The notes under the pieces are model-generated. The model had not been told where the DNA came from. It did no database searches and saw only the letters and a program-made list of their open reading frames with translations. A DNA stretch of 64,000 bases from Branchiostoma floridae (taxonomy: Eukaryota; Chordata; Leptocardii; Amphioxiformes; Branchiostomatidae). Both the position numbers and the translations under genes were made by a program. The stretch is taken from contig NC_049990.1 in assembly GCF_000003815.2 (NCBI RefSeq), forward strand, positions 2,625,794 through 2,689,793. The letters run 5' to 3'. This document shows positions 49,878-61,502 of the stretch, in pieces (positions within the stretch are counted from its first letter, which is position 1; the number at the start of each line of letters is the position of its first letter).

Positions 49878-52800
49878 ATGGCTCCATTCCTTCTGTTGTT
49901 CGTTGCCCTGGCAACAGCGTCTCCGATGAAGAGGTACGTACTAAACATGTTCCATGAGTTTAAAACATATAATACCTTTTATTTACGGTCCTATTTGTAA
50001 AAGGGGCCCATCGGGGTGGTTTACAGGCTTGATAAAGCATACTTACACACTCTGTAAAGGGATTGTTAAATGCAAGGCCACTTGACTGCTTCTAGGTACT
50101 GAACTAAGTTGATGGAAGAGGGAGATTTATTATGCTAGGAGATAGCAATGAACATCGGTTTTGAAGATTGTCAAAAGTTGTCTTCGAGACAGTTACCTTA
50201 AGTTGCCAATCTCACTGCACTTGCGTCACGCTTGCGTCACTGCGGGGTTCGAAAGATACTCAATTTCAGAGATTTTATTACTTTTGCGTGTTTTGTCGTC
50301 TTTTATGTCATACTTTTACGTATTACGCAATATCTAAATTATTACAAAACAGTGACACAGTGAACGAACCCCGCAGTGACGCAAGCTCGGCGCAAGTGCA
50401 GTGTGATACCACCTTAAGCTAAGGGCACAACCCGCCGTACGTACAAATACGGGCTGTCTACGTGCCAAAGCGTGGGCAATCTTTTGGTATCCCTGTGCTG
50501 TACAACCTGAACGTTTTCAGAAATACGTGGCGGACGTGGCCTCCTAAAAAACGTACGGACAAATTGCACGCACAGTGGGTTGTGCCCTTAGCTTTAATAT
50601 TTTTTTAAATTTGCAAATCCATGCCCGTAGGCTAATTGCAATGATATAGACAGTAAAAAGTAACAAGTGTCTATTCTATACAGCTATCTATGTACATGGT
50701 TCTACATTCTTTACTGGGAGGTTTGACTTCTTCTTTGGAGGCAGTGGCTGATGAAAAGTCCCACTTCTTCAATGATTAGTGGGTTCTGTGATTTTAACAG
50801 AAACATAGTTTTTTTAGGTCTACTAACTGGTAAAAAGTTGGAAATATTGTTTTGACTGTGTCAAAAAGGTTGTTTCTTTCGTCCTCATAAGGGGGGCAGT
50901 TACATATAAAATGTATTTCATCTTCCACTGCATTTAATGACGTGTGTGTGCATGCAGGCAGACCGGCGGCCTTGACGCTGACGGGGACGGACTGATCACC
51001 TATGCTGAAGTTTCCATCTGCATGTCTCTACACGAGGTACTTGTCGCCCTGGACAGAGATGGTGAGCAAACTCTTTCGTTGTGTATACAGAATTTTGGTA
51101 CTAAAAGACCTTCCCGTTTCAATTGGGTATAGATAAAAGAAAAAAAAAAGAAATATATACAGGAACAAGACATTTTTACACTGTTTTTATTTTGTTCAAC
51201 TTTTCAAAGCACATGCAAGAGAAGCACGACAGAAAATGGATTGCAAAGAAAATTGACTCACGTTACTTTTGGCAAGGACACTTTCAAGTCGAAGAACTGT
51301 TTACATTATCTAGAAAATATGTATCAGATACATTTTTGTACAAAAACTGAATGAAAAGTTAAAATGAAGCATAATGTCAGCCATGGGCCTCCTAGCGGCT
51401 TCCTACGGTACTGCCGCAGCTTGTATTATTTTCAGATATTTTCATATCCTTTGGTTCATGAACGTGTGGTTATCGTTTACGTACAGGTGACGGCTTCATC
51501 TACCTGCCGCAGATCATCGAGCTGTGGGGAACCGGAGACAAGTTTTACGAACTCAACACCGACGGCGACGATCACCTCACCTTCAGGGAGATTGAGAACG
51601 GGATGACTCTGCAAGACTTTTACGAGCAGTTCGACTTCAATGGTAATTACTTCATCGAATGTGTCATACCATTCTCCAACGCAGAGGGACCAAAGTAGGG
51701 TCGAAACTCCTTGTGGTCACCTCTGCTGTCTGGAGCACTCAGTTCAGTTACGGGCCGCCCTGTTTATAAATATTAATGAGCTTACCCTTATATGGGAATC
51801 AGCCAATCAGCGCCCAATCAGGCCTTTTCGTGATCCCTTTCGAAAACAAAAAGGCCACAAAAGGCCTATTCTCTGATTGGCTGACAGCTGGTTTGTGGCG
51901 ACGCTCACAGTAACCGCTTGTGGACCTCCAGACGGCAGGGCCCCAACAGGTAGTCAGCTAGTGCCGTTGGGGACCGTGTGTAGGAGGATGGTGTGATACC
52001 TGCGTCAGAGTAACGGTCAATGCGGTTGTTTCCAACGAGTCATTGTAAAAATAAGAGTTTTTTTAGCTTTGCTGACTACAAACATCCGGAAACACAAACA
52101 GACAAACAAACAGACAGACACACCCGAAACTGTTGTTTGTTTGAACCTTTATTTATTCATGAAATCTCAAATGGGTCTGCAGGCTGCTTTTCATTGAGGT
52201 CATGGGGGAAGAGGCAAGGGTCAGACAAAGTATATAACAGAGATACAGTTACATCGTTTAGAGTCCTTATACATGTAAGTCCTATAAGTCTATATACACA
52301 ATGTTTACATACATGCAAAGAAAGAAACTGCTACCTGATTCAAGTCCCGGTTCATTTGGCTGTTCCGATAAGAGTCTCTTAAAGGAAGTCATACATATTT
52401 CCGTTTTTCATGGAGATAATAAACCATAAAGCCAGACGTACACGGTATACATCATCATCATCGGTAAATCCCAATTTCCGTTAAGTTTCAAAAATAACTA
52501 TTTCTACACCTACAGGCGACGGTAGTCTGGACGTTGCAGATGCTTACCAGATGAAGTACATCTACGACACTATTATAAACTAGTCTATTACCACAAACTA
52601 TTGCCAGACCAACACGGTGTACTAGTACATTATCACCATCGGTAAATCCCAATTTTTGTGAAGTTTTAAAAAGAAACTTTTCTACATGTACACCTACAGG
52701 TGACGGGAGTCTGGACGTTGCAGAGGCTTACCAGATGAACTACATCTACGACACCATCTACAGCCCGGCCGCCGACAACCCCCTGGACTCTAACGGCGAT

Positions 52801-54073
52801 GGCAAGATCTCCAGGCTGGAAATCGCGAGCCACATGAACTATGACGAGGTGTTGACGGCCTTGGATGTGGACGGTATAAATTACTGGAGTTTTAAAGTCC
52901 AGTTAAAGGACTGATGCTAGTTAAATATCTATTAATTTTACACACATGGTTCAAAATACATAATACATAATAGATTCTTCCATGCCTGTAGCCTTCAGCC
53001 CAACTTGCCAGCTGGTTCACTGTTTGTCCTGTCTACTCAGTCTTTATGTGGTCATATTTAATCTCCAAACAGATCTTACAATGGCATAAGATATAGTATC
53101 AAACTGGCCTAGGAGTGTAGTCAGCCAGATATACTATCTTATGCTACCGTAGGATCTGCTTGACAATTAGTCATATTGACTAAAAATATATTTTCCGACA
53201 ATTTTTTCTCATTCAGGTAACCAGGAACTGACGGCTGAAGAGCTGAATGTGCTGATGGGTGCCGCGACTGACCAGTTCATGGACGATCAGGACAACAACG
53301 ATGACGGGATGGTCGACTTCCAGGAGGCACATAGCCACCGTATGAACCTGGGAAGGATCTTCCACAGGCTTGACTTCGACAGTACGTTTATTTCGCAACA
53401 AACTGAGTGCTGAAGTTGAAAAGGCCCGCTCCCGAAGCATCGCTGAAAATGAATATAGTAAAACAATGTCTTTGGTGTGCAACTTTGCCACACAGGCCAA
53501 CAAAACACGACTCAGCTACTGTGGAAGAGCATTTGGTAGGGAAAGGGGGGTAGTCAAATAGTGTCCTCTCGATTCTATTGTTATTGTTATTGGGTGGGCC
53601 GACTACTCTCGCTTTGCAGTCGGGCGCATTAGGTGTGTAGAATCTTAAGGGTCTGTAATGACAGCGCCTAGTGACCTCAATACGACAGTAATTGCCACAG
53701 GTGTGGCCATAGGACTGTAGGCTTTGAACCATTTACACCAGGAATGGTCCCCACTCTATGCAAAAGTATACTTGACATTTAGCATGATATACAAGTACAC
53801 GTTATGTATTCTTTCTGTACTGTGGTCTTTCAACAACTTAACAGGACAACAACTATACACACAAACCATGCATAAGATTCACACATAATGGTGGGTTCTT
53901 TGATAAAAGTAGATGAATATTTCTGGTATTTTGTTGTTTGCTTTGAACTAATATTTGATGTTCCACTGCTTATAGATAGTAACTACCTAGAGAACGGAGA
54001 GGAGAGCGGGTTCCTTGTTGTGTGGGACGCCATCCTCCTGGCGGGCGGCGGAACCAACCCGAACGAAAACTAA
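49878..54073 (+). CDS. EF-hand gene C: secreted eight-EF-hand protein
   Basis: Coding exons 49878-49933, 50958-51061, 51487-51642, 52700-52873, 53217-53381 and 53976-54073, 250 residues. Signal peptide MAPFLLLFVALATAS and PMKRQ are identical to B and D. Loops: DADGDGLITYAE, DRDGDGFIYLPQ, NTDGDDHLTFRE, DFNGDGSLDVAE, DSNGDGKISRLE, DVDGNQELTAEE, DNNDDGMVDFQE, DFDNSNYLENGE, then the hydrophobic tail SGFLVVWDAILLAGGG. Exon 4 protein is identical to A and D. Exon 5 has a broken upstream duplicate at 52516 that would introduce a stop if used. Role unknown; secretion and calcium binding are inferred. Confidence 0.88.
50196..50418. mobile_element. Fold-back element, TIR CCTTAAG...CACTGCACTTGCG (gene C intron 2)
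   Basis: Left arm CTCACTGCACTTGCGTCAC and CACTGCGGGGTTCG pair with right arm CGAACCCCGCAGTGACGCA and GCGCAAGTGCAGTGTGATAC. The right end abuts a family 2 element. Confidence 0.82.
50417..50594. mobile_element. Fold-back element, family 2 copy 3
   Basis: Both ends are intact: GCTAAGGGCACAACCCGCCG and CAGTGGGTTGTGCCCTTAGC. The internal GCAATCTTTTGG and CCTGAACGTTTTCAGAAATA match the other copies. This is the best-defined member. Confidence 0.85.
52516..52583 (+). pseudogene. Truncated duplicate of gene C exon 5 (stop-containing)
   Basis: Keeps a good acceptor (TTTCTACACCTACAG) and the correct entry phase, reads DGSLDVADAYQMKYIYDT and then stops at TAG 52581-52583. No donor. The copied unit includes about 80 bases of intron 5' of the acceptor (ATCATC..CGGTAAATCCCAATTT). 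The real exon starts at 52700. Confidence 0.8.
53059..53169. mobile_element. Fold-back element, family 1 copy 4 (internally deleted)
   Basis: TAATCTCCAAACAGATCTTA on the left, TAGGATCTGCTTGACAATTA on the right. Middle shortened. Gene C intron 5; ends about 45 bases before the exon 6 acceptor. Confidence 0.8.
53575..53735 (-). mobile_element. SINE 3' half, minus strand, in gene C intron 6
   Basis: TGTTATTGTTATTGGGT (tail), CCGACTACTCTCGCTTTG, GTGACCTCAATACGACAGTA and GGCCATAGGACTGTAGG. Same intron and orientation as the fragment in gene B. Confidence 0.78.
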
Positions 54074-54154
54074 GGTTCTCTTCTCCTCAAGTTCCGAAGA
54101 GAAGTCCATTTCCTGTCTAGTCACAGATAGCACAAACACAAGTCTGTTATTCAG

Positions 54155-54215
54155 GGGTGTGTGTGTGTGTGTGGGGGGGTGGTTTTGGTGTGTGTGTGGG
54201 GGGGGGGGGGGCACA
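54155..54215. repeat. GT and G-run simple repeat after gene C stop
   Basis: GTGTGTG, then G runs, then GTGTGTG, then a second G run. Confidence 0.85.
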
Positions 54216-54665
54216 CCCGACCGCCATGAAGATATGAAGCCATGTTGAGGATTAAAGAGGGGTAGGGGGGATGGGATAATTTTTGGGAGGTTCAATAGAA
54301 ATTCTGTGATCTGACAGAAAATGTTTTTTTCTTGATTTTTTCCTAAGATATCTAAAAGTAGTGTGCATCAAAAACACGTCACATGTCTTATTGTGCCCTT
54401 TTTGTTATTACCAGCGAGCTTTCCATGCATTGTGGTGCAATATGGCAAATTCAATTTTGTACGTATACTATGTACTATCTCAGACTAACATAGTAGGTAA
54501 TACGTAGCTATTCAAAAGTTTTATAAAACACTGAAAGTTTATATTGAAGTCCATGCCCAAAGAAAAATTGTAGGTGCTGGTAGGAATAGTGGATAAAAGG
54601 AATCTAAATGGAAAATTAGGTACAGTGATTTTATTGTCATTTATTTTGTTTCCCTTTCCCTACAG

Positions 54666-54745
54666 CAGGATCCTATGGTTTCCGGACCGGAGATTCACCC
54701 GTAGCGGCTGCAAAACAAAATTTATTATACGGGCATAAAAGTGCG
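54666..54745 (+). other. Gene C 3' UTR exon
   Basis: Follows TTTCCCTACAG. GGTTTCCGGACCGGAG, TCACCCGTAGCGGCTGCAAA match B and D. The polyA hexamer position reads CATAAA at about 54734, against AATAAA in B. Confidence 0.65.
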
Positions 54746-54845
54746 ACCATATTGTCAAAACAAAAGTCGTTCGTGTTTTTTTAACGTAACTTTTAAACCA
54801 TAGTTTTGATCAGCCGCTAGCTAGAGACATCTTTCACACTTATTG

Positions 54846-55560
54846 AACCGAGTTTACACTGGTACGAGATTACACAAGTGCAAGTTTACATTTGGGCGAG
54901 ATTACAATGATACGGTTTTACACCGGTACGAGTTTACAATGGTACAAGTTTACACCGGTACAAGTTTACACCGGTACGAGTTTACACTGGTTCGAGCTAA
55001 CAATGGTACGAGTTTACACTGCTACGAGTTTATACTGGTACGAGCTTGCAATGGTACGGGTTTACACTGCTACGAGTTTACACTGGTACGAGTTTACACT
55101 GTTACGAGCTTACAATGGTACGAGCTTACACTGGTACGAGTTTCAACTGGTACGAGCTTACAATGGTACGAATTTACACTGGTACAAGTTTACACTGCTA
55201 CGAGTTTACACCGGTACGAGTTTACACTGGTTCGAGCTAACAATGGTACGAGTTTACACTGGTACGAGTTTACACTGGTACGAGTTTACACTGTTACGAG
55301 CTTACACTGGTACGAGTTTACACTGTTACGAGCTTACACGAGTTTCAACTGGTACGAGCTTACAATGGTACGAGCTTACAATGGTACGAGTTTACACTGG
55401 TACGAGTTTACACTGGTATGAGCTTACAATGGCACGAGTTTACATTGGTATGAGCTTGCACTAGTACGAGTTTACACTGGTACGAGTTTGCACTGGTACG
55501 AGTTTACACTGTTACGAGTTTACACTAGTGCGAGTTTACAGTAGTACGAGCTGAAACTGG
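54846..55560. repeat. 16-bp minisatellite downstream of gene C
   Basis: About 45 imperfect units of TGGTACGAGTTTACAC and variants (AATGG, CTGTTACGAG). Ends about 45 bases before an assembly gap, so its true length is uncertain. Long frames in all three plus frames arise because the unit is 16 nt and lacks stops. Confidence 0.92.
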
Positions 55561-55606
55561 CAATAATCGCAAGGACTCGTGAAGAAGAAATGCCATCGAC
55601 GCAAGT

Positions 55607-55706
55607 NNNNNNNNNNNNNNNNNNNNNNNNNNNNNNNNNNNNNNNNNNNNNNNNNNNNNNNNNNNNNNNNNNNNNNNNNNNNNNNNNNNNNNNNNNNNNN
55701 NNNNNN
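55607..55706. other. Assembly gap (100 N)
   Basis: One hundred Ns between the minisatellite and the promoter of gene D. Confidence 0.99.
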
Positions 55707-55959
55707 AGATGTGTCATTGACAGTAGTAGTAGGTTGACGTACGGCGTTATACGGCACCATTGGTGTTATCCCACCCATTTCACGGTGCCGTACCTCTTCT
55801 TTGGCTAATTACAACACGTCTCCCGTCCGGGTGAATGATGTTAAACACCGTATGGCTGATACGAGACGAAGGTTCGCAAAGCCTCCATCCGGTCCCGAGG
55901 CAAACATGAACACGCTACCGCTGCGACACATGATATGAGTCAAAAATAGCATTTTAAAC

Positions 55960-56031
55960 GGACACGGATGTTGACAGACCTTGGGGCGTCTTGACTGAAG
56001 CTGTTGACTCTCCCTGAAGACTGGCATATTA
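55960..56031 (+). promoter_or_regulatory. Gene D promoter block and TATA-like box
   Basis: GGACACGGATGTTGACAGAC at 55960, CTTGACTGAAGCTGTTGA, and CATATTA at 56025-56031, the weakest TATA of the set. Noncoding exon 1 ends at 56107 before GTAAGT. Confidence 0.65.
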
Positions 56032-56331
56032 GTAAGGGTCGAATGATTTACGTCCGAATCTGCGTCAGACTTCATACGCCTAGTAGTGTCTCGGCAAGAA
56101 CCTTTAAGTAAGTCATTTTATTATCATCGTAGCATTTGTAACGTTAAGCACGATTTAAACACGCTTAAACACCGTTTTTCGTGCCGTGTCCACAATTAAT
56201 AGTGAAATTCAACTTTCCTTTCCAACATTCTATTGCTGAGGGCTCGTAGAAAATATAACTGTGGTTCGTATGTATGGACTTCTCTCTGACCATGTTTTGT
56301 GATGGTCACTTTTCAGCTCTTTGAATCAACC

Positions 56332-59300
56332 ATGGCTCCCTTTCTTCTGTTGTTCGTTGCCCTGGCAACTGCGTCTCCTATGAAGAGGTGTGTGCTGAAC
56401 ATTTATCTTGAACCTGACTTAATTTTGAGACTTTTCAATGGTACGAGTTACTTTCTTTATCCAGTATTTTACATCAAAAGACGGTACATTGGCCATTATT
56501 TGTAATCTCCAAACAGATCTTGCGTGGCATAAGCCTTTATCTTAAGCTGGGGAAGTAGTTTAGCCGGCAGAGGAGTAAATTCGCCCCTATAAGTGCCTTT
56601 GAGTTTTTCAGTCCTGCGGCAGATCTTCGCGTGGCCAATTTAGTCCTCTGCCGGCTTAACTCCTTCCCCTGCTTATGATACTGTTTTATGCAGCGAAAGA
56701 TCTGCTTGGAGGTTACATTATTTGCTTTTATACAGGCAGACAACTGGTGGGTTGGACGTGGATGGGGACGGCCTGCTCTCCTATGCTGAAGTGTCCTCAG
56801 CCATGAGTCTGCATGAGGCTCTCACGGCCCTGGACAGAGACGGTAAATAAACTACAGCTATTGGCTCTTCGATAGTGTTGGTTGGTTAAACTTTGGTGAC
56901 TATTGGATAACGTAATTTACAGGTAGTGTCACCTGAGGGATGACTGAACTGAACTAAATTTACATGCGAAGTTTACGATCAGTTCAGGTTGTACTTTCTT
57001 CCTACTGACCCTTTCAATGCTCATTGTTTTCTCGTTAAGGATCTCCCGGATAATACACGAATTTAGCCTTATTACAAGGGTTGACAACAAATTACCACAC
57101 AAAAATAATGACTTTTTACACTCGTGCCTAACATAGTACAATAAATGATGAAAACCATGTTGGACAACCATACTGAAGTTGCAAACTGTGCGGATAACGG
57201 CTAAACGTTGATAGTACCACTGGGTAATTGTCTTGTTACAATGCCACGTATGAAGAATGTCGCGAGACTGTTGGTATTTTCCAACCTGTCGTAGATGCAT
57301 CGTCCAAAAATTATTTATCTAGACAGGAGCTCTAAAAATATCTTTTATCTTAGAACAGTGTAACAGTGTAAAGAACCTGTGATTAGATTTTTATTATTTT
57401 TGGAATGTGGGTTAATATTGGTAAAATGAAGGACAACGTCTATTATGGGCTCCATGGCTATAGGACTCTCTAGGGTACTGCAGAAGAATATCCGATTTTG
57501 GTATATTTCTATTAGATATTCTTTGACAAATGAACGTACGATTATCCTTTACGGTCCTGTACATTTACGCCATTACCAAGAAGCGAGAAGAAGCCGAACT
57601 TCTGTATTAAACTAGATCTGTGACACTTTTATATTCATGTTTTGTCTTTGTTGTGATCTGTAATTAGCTACAGCTCGGTAGGGCAGTACAGTATGTACAG
57701 CAGAGGCCTTCATTCATTCATCCATCCTTTACGTGCAGGTGACGGCTTCATCTACCTGCCACAGATCATCGAGCTGTGGGGAACCGGAGACAAGTTTTAC
57801 GAACTGAACACCGACGGCGACGATCACCTCACCTTCAGGGAGATTGAGAACGGGATGACTCTTCAAGACTTCTACGAGCAGTTCGACTTCAACGGTATTT
57901 ACTTCATCTTCTGTCATTCCTAACGGCCCATACGTACGCTCGTATATACCAGCCCGTTTTTAATGTCATGTCATACCTTGGCCGCGATAACGTTCGATAC
58001 AGCTGTTCTGAACCGGGTGATAAAAATGCCGTAACACACAGGCTTCGAGGTTTTAGCACATTAGTTGCCATGGTATTATTCGAACATCCTCCGCGGCACG
58101 CTGAGTGCGGCGCGGTCGAAAATTCGAATACCTGATTCGGACACTGTTGCAACAGTGTTTGTTCAAGGCACCAAATTTTCTCCACTTCTGGCGCATTTCG
58201 CATCGAAACATTTGTTTTCTCAGGTAGGTATTGCATAGATAAAATACAACACGATCTGCATTACCCTCGGCCCCAACCCTCCCTCGGGTCCGATCACCTT
58301 CGGTGATCCTTCCCGGGCTTGCACCTCAGGTGAATACACCGTGTTGCATGTTTTATGTTACAGTAGTTATATTTTACACGGGCTTCAAAGTTGTATTGCG
58401 CGGGCTAACATGAATAATTCGAACGTGCGTCGCGTGCGACACTATTGATAATTCGGACGCTGGAACTGATGTTGTTAAAAAAATTCTGGCCCATTCGGCA
58501 TTAAAATGTATACATGTATATCTATACATGTGCGTCTTTGGCCGCATCTGTTAGTAGCGACAAAACCTGCAGAGTCGTCCTGAATAAAGTGACAGACGAC
58601 TCTCTTATTGTTATCTATGTTGTTGGGTTGGCCGACTACTCTCTCTTGGCACCCTGGAGCTGAAGTGGGCTAAATCGCAAGGGTCTGCAGCAAGCTGCGA
58701 TTCAGCGCAGCTCAGGTGACCTCAATATGACAGTAAGTACCCCAGGTGCGGCCAAAGGACTGTAGGTTTTGGAGGAGGTCGGTCTTGTTGTTTGTTTATA
58801 AAGAACTTTGGTATCCAGGGACTTGTAAACCTGATAAAACTGTTCACGGAGAGTTTTTTTGTTTATGTCTACAGGTGACGGGAGTCTGGACGTTCCCGAG
58901 GCCTACCAGGTGAACTTCATCTACGACACCCTTAACAGCCCATCGGCCTACAACCCCTTGGACACTAACGGTGATGGCAAGATCTCCAGGCTGGAAATCG
59001 TGAGCCATATGACCTACGACGAGGTACTGACGGCATTGGATTTTGACGGTAAGAGGTATTGATGTCGGTCAAATTAAGGCTGAGGCTAAAGCTAAGGGCA
59101 CAACCCGCCGTACGTGAAAATACGTGCTGTCTACGTGCCTAAACGCGGCCAATCTTTTGGGATCTTTATAGGAAACCAAGTGGTGGCCAAACTCCCCTGG
59201 CAAATATTTTCCTTACAGCTAGCGGCTGCGCAGCTTAGCGTGTAACAGCATGACCTTTTTCATGTTGTCATGTGGACTACAAAATGGATTTTTCGGACAC

Positions 59301-60785
59301 ATTTTTTCCCGTTCAGGTAACCAAGAACTGAATTTCCAAGAGCTGACGATCCTGTTTGGAGACGTGGCCTCACAGTTCATTGCTGCTCAGGACAACAACA
59401 GAGACGGAGTGGTGGATTTCCACGAGGCGCGCACTCACCACATGACCTTGGGAAGGATCTTCAACATGCTCGACGTGAACAGTACGTTTGATTTGATTTT
59501 TGATTTGCATATTTGCATATCAATTTTTGATTCTGTTTATTTGTTTCTTTGAATATATTCCACAGTTAAAAACAATGATGAATAAATTAAATAAGTAAAT
59601 AAAAGTAAATAAATGAAAATAAATAAATAAATAAATAATAAAAACAATGATAATACAGGAGGAAAATAAAGCATGCAGGTTGTGGGGTGGGGGTTGTGGG
59701 TTCGGTGGATGTGGGGGTCAGAAGCCTATGCTTTCTATGGCTCCCCTCGGAAACTAGGTAGTAACGAAACGTACTGTACATAATCTGGATAATAACTAGA
59801 AAGGCCGACATTTGCTTGACAGCAAATTTCAACCATCTCCTTTCGCATTCGACAACAGAACGTTCCAAAATTACCCATGTGCTAAAATGGAACACTTCTG
59901 CTTACTGATGACTTCTAACTACTCATCACACTTAACTCCAAAAATGAATATCAAAACATTCCCAGTGCAAGTATTACTCTTCCAGTGCACCCCACGTAAA
60001 AAGGTAAAATAGACTAGTCCAAAAAAAAAAACTTCCGCTAAAGAAATGAATTTTGATTTATCACCGGTCGAAAACTAAATTCGAAAAAAAACCTCCGTGG
60101 AAGAATGGACTTTTCCTGTGATAACTCTATGTTAAGTTCAGCAGTCCAAAAACATTTCCGCTAAAATGGAATTTTGATTTATCACCCGTCCAAAACTGAA
60201 TTGGAAAATATGCCCCCTCCGTGGAAAATGGATTCTTCCAGCATACCCCATCTAAAATTGCAAAATAGACCAGTCCATAAAGATTCCAAATGAAAATTGG
60301 CCTTTTGTATGGGTGACACAGTCCAAAATTAAATCTAAAAAGGGTCCTTCGTGCAGAAATGGACTATTCCAGATAACACCAGGCTCGCCGATTGGCTGAC
60401 GAATCCTCCTCAGGATATTGCTTCAGCCTAGGTCATTGGCTGCTTATTTAATTGCATCATAGACATGTCCAGGCCTGCCCCTGCAACAGAATTCTGTATA
60501 GGCAGTTGCAGATACCGAAGCTAGTGTCTCACGCCGATGGGGGGGGGGGGGGTTATACCGGCCATGCAGATACAGATAAAGATACTCTCGCTTTGTAGTA
60601 GAGTGCGCAATTGCTAGAAGTTTTGGGTGTGCTAATTCGCAATTTTTTTCGTATTTCAAATAACATTAGATGTTGAACTGCTTACAGATAGCAACTACCT
60701 AGAAGGCGGAGAGGAAAGCGGATTCTTTGTAATCTGGGACTATATCCTCCTGGCGGGTGGCGGCATGAACCCCAACGAAAACTAA
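56332..60785 (+). CDS. EF-hand gene D: secreted eight-EF-hand protein
   Basis: Coding exons 56332-56387, 56736-56842, 57739-57894, 58875-59048, 59317-59481 and 60688-60785, 251 residues. Signal MAPFLLLFVALATAS, then PMKRQ. Loops: DVDGDGLLSYAE, DRDGDGFIYLPQ, NTDGDDHLTFRE, DFNGDGSLDVPE, DTNGDGKISRLE, DFDGNQELNFQE, DNNRDGVVDFHE, DVNNSNYLEGGE, then the tail SGFFVIWDYILLAGGG. Exon 6 is the most diverged part (helix ELTILFGDVASQF). Same plan as A to C. Unknown function; secretion and calcium binding inferred. Confidence 0.88.
56502..56716. mobile_element. Fold-back element, family 1 copy 5
   Basis: Ends GTAATCTCCAAACAGATCT and AGATCTGCTTGGAGGTTAC. Inner arms TTTAGCCGGCAGAGGA and complement. Ends only 20 bases before exon 3 of gene D. 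Confidence 0.85.
58612..58770 (-). mobile_element. SINE 3' half, minus strand, in gene D intron 4
   Basis: CCGACTACTCTCTCTTGGCA, GGCTAAATCGCAAGGGTCTG, GGTGACCTCAATATGACAGTA. It lies in a different intron from the B and C fragments, so it is a separate insertion. Confidence 0.75.
59090..59170. mobile_element. Fold-back element, family 2 copy 4 (left end only)
   Basis: AGCTAAGGGCACAACCCGCC, TACGTGCTGTCTACGTGC and CAATCTTTTGGGATC, then lost. Confidence 0.75.
59595..59645. repeat. AAAT/AATA simple repeat
   Basis: TAAATAAA runs in the last coding intron of gene D. Confidence 0.8.
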
Positions 60786-61313
60786 GGTTTATTTTGACTT
60801 TGACTTTATTGACGATGACACAAGTCATTACATGGGTCTGCCTTGGTAGCTTTGGGCTGCGGACGAATATATAAAGAATTCATCAAAAGAAACACTACAA
60901 TACAGTACGATAAAAACGTTTATTTTCCTTTCAACATTAATACTATCTTCAGATATCTAAAAGTGGTTTGCATCCAAAACACACCACACAAATGACTTCT
61001 TGTGCTCTCTTTACCAAGTAGAGATTGTCAGGCGTTAGGTTAGGCCATAGCAAGTGAATCTTATGGATGACATAAGCGCGCGCATTAATTTTCCCCTGAT
61101 GGCGACAAAGTACCAATATGGGCTATAATTTACTTGCTGTGGCCTAATATAGGTTTTCCATTACATCGTAGTCAGATGATGACATCCTGTATTTGTCTAT
61201 AATTTGAACAAGTCTTTCTTCCATCGCTAATTGTACATATCTGGTTTTACAAGAGTAGAATTGATAACGTTATCAAGTTTATTGCCAATTATTTTCTGTC
61301 CTTTTCCCCACAG

Positions 61314-61400
61314 CAGGACCCCATGGTGTCCGGACAGCAGACTCACCAACAGCGGCTGCAGAGTAAACATACAGACAGGAATTAAACTCGACTATAATGT
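61314..61400 (+). other. Gene D 3' UTR exon
   Basis: After TTTTCCCCACAG; GGTGTCCGGACAGCAG and AGCGGCTGCAGAGTAAACAT match the other copies. ATTAAA at 61381-61386 is the likely polyA signal. Confidence 0.65.
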
Positions 61401-61463
61401 CAAAACAAATGTCATGCAGATTATATTTTACCCTGCGTTTGTCTGTCTATGTGTATGTATGCT

Positions 61464-61502
<39 letters not shown>

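Noticed and set aside
54843-55464. Two overlapping long frames (about 190 residues each) with repeated Tyr/Thr/Leu motifs
   Set aside because: They are readings of the 16-bp minisatellite. A stop-free unit not divisible by three stays open in all frames, giving a 16-residue period. No start context, splice sites or domain.
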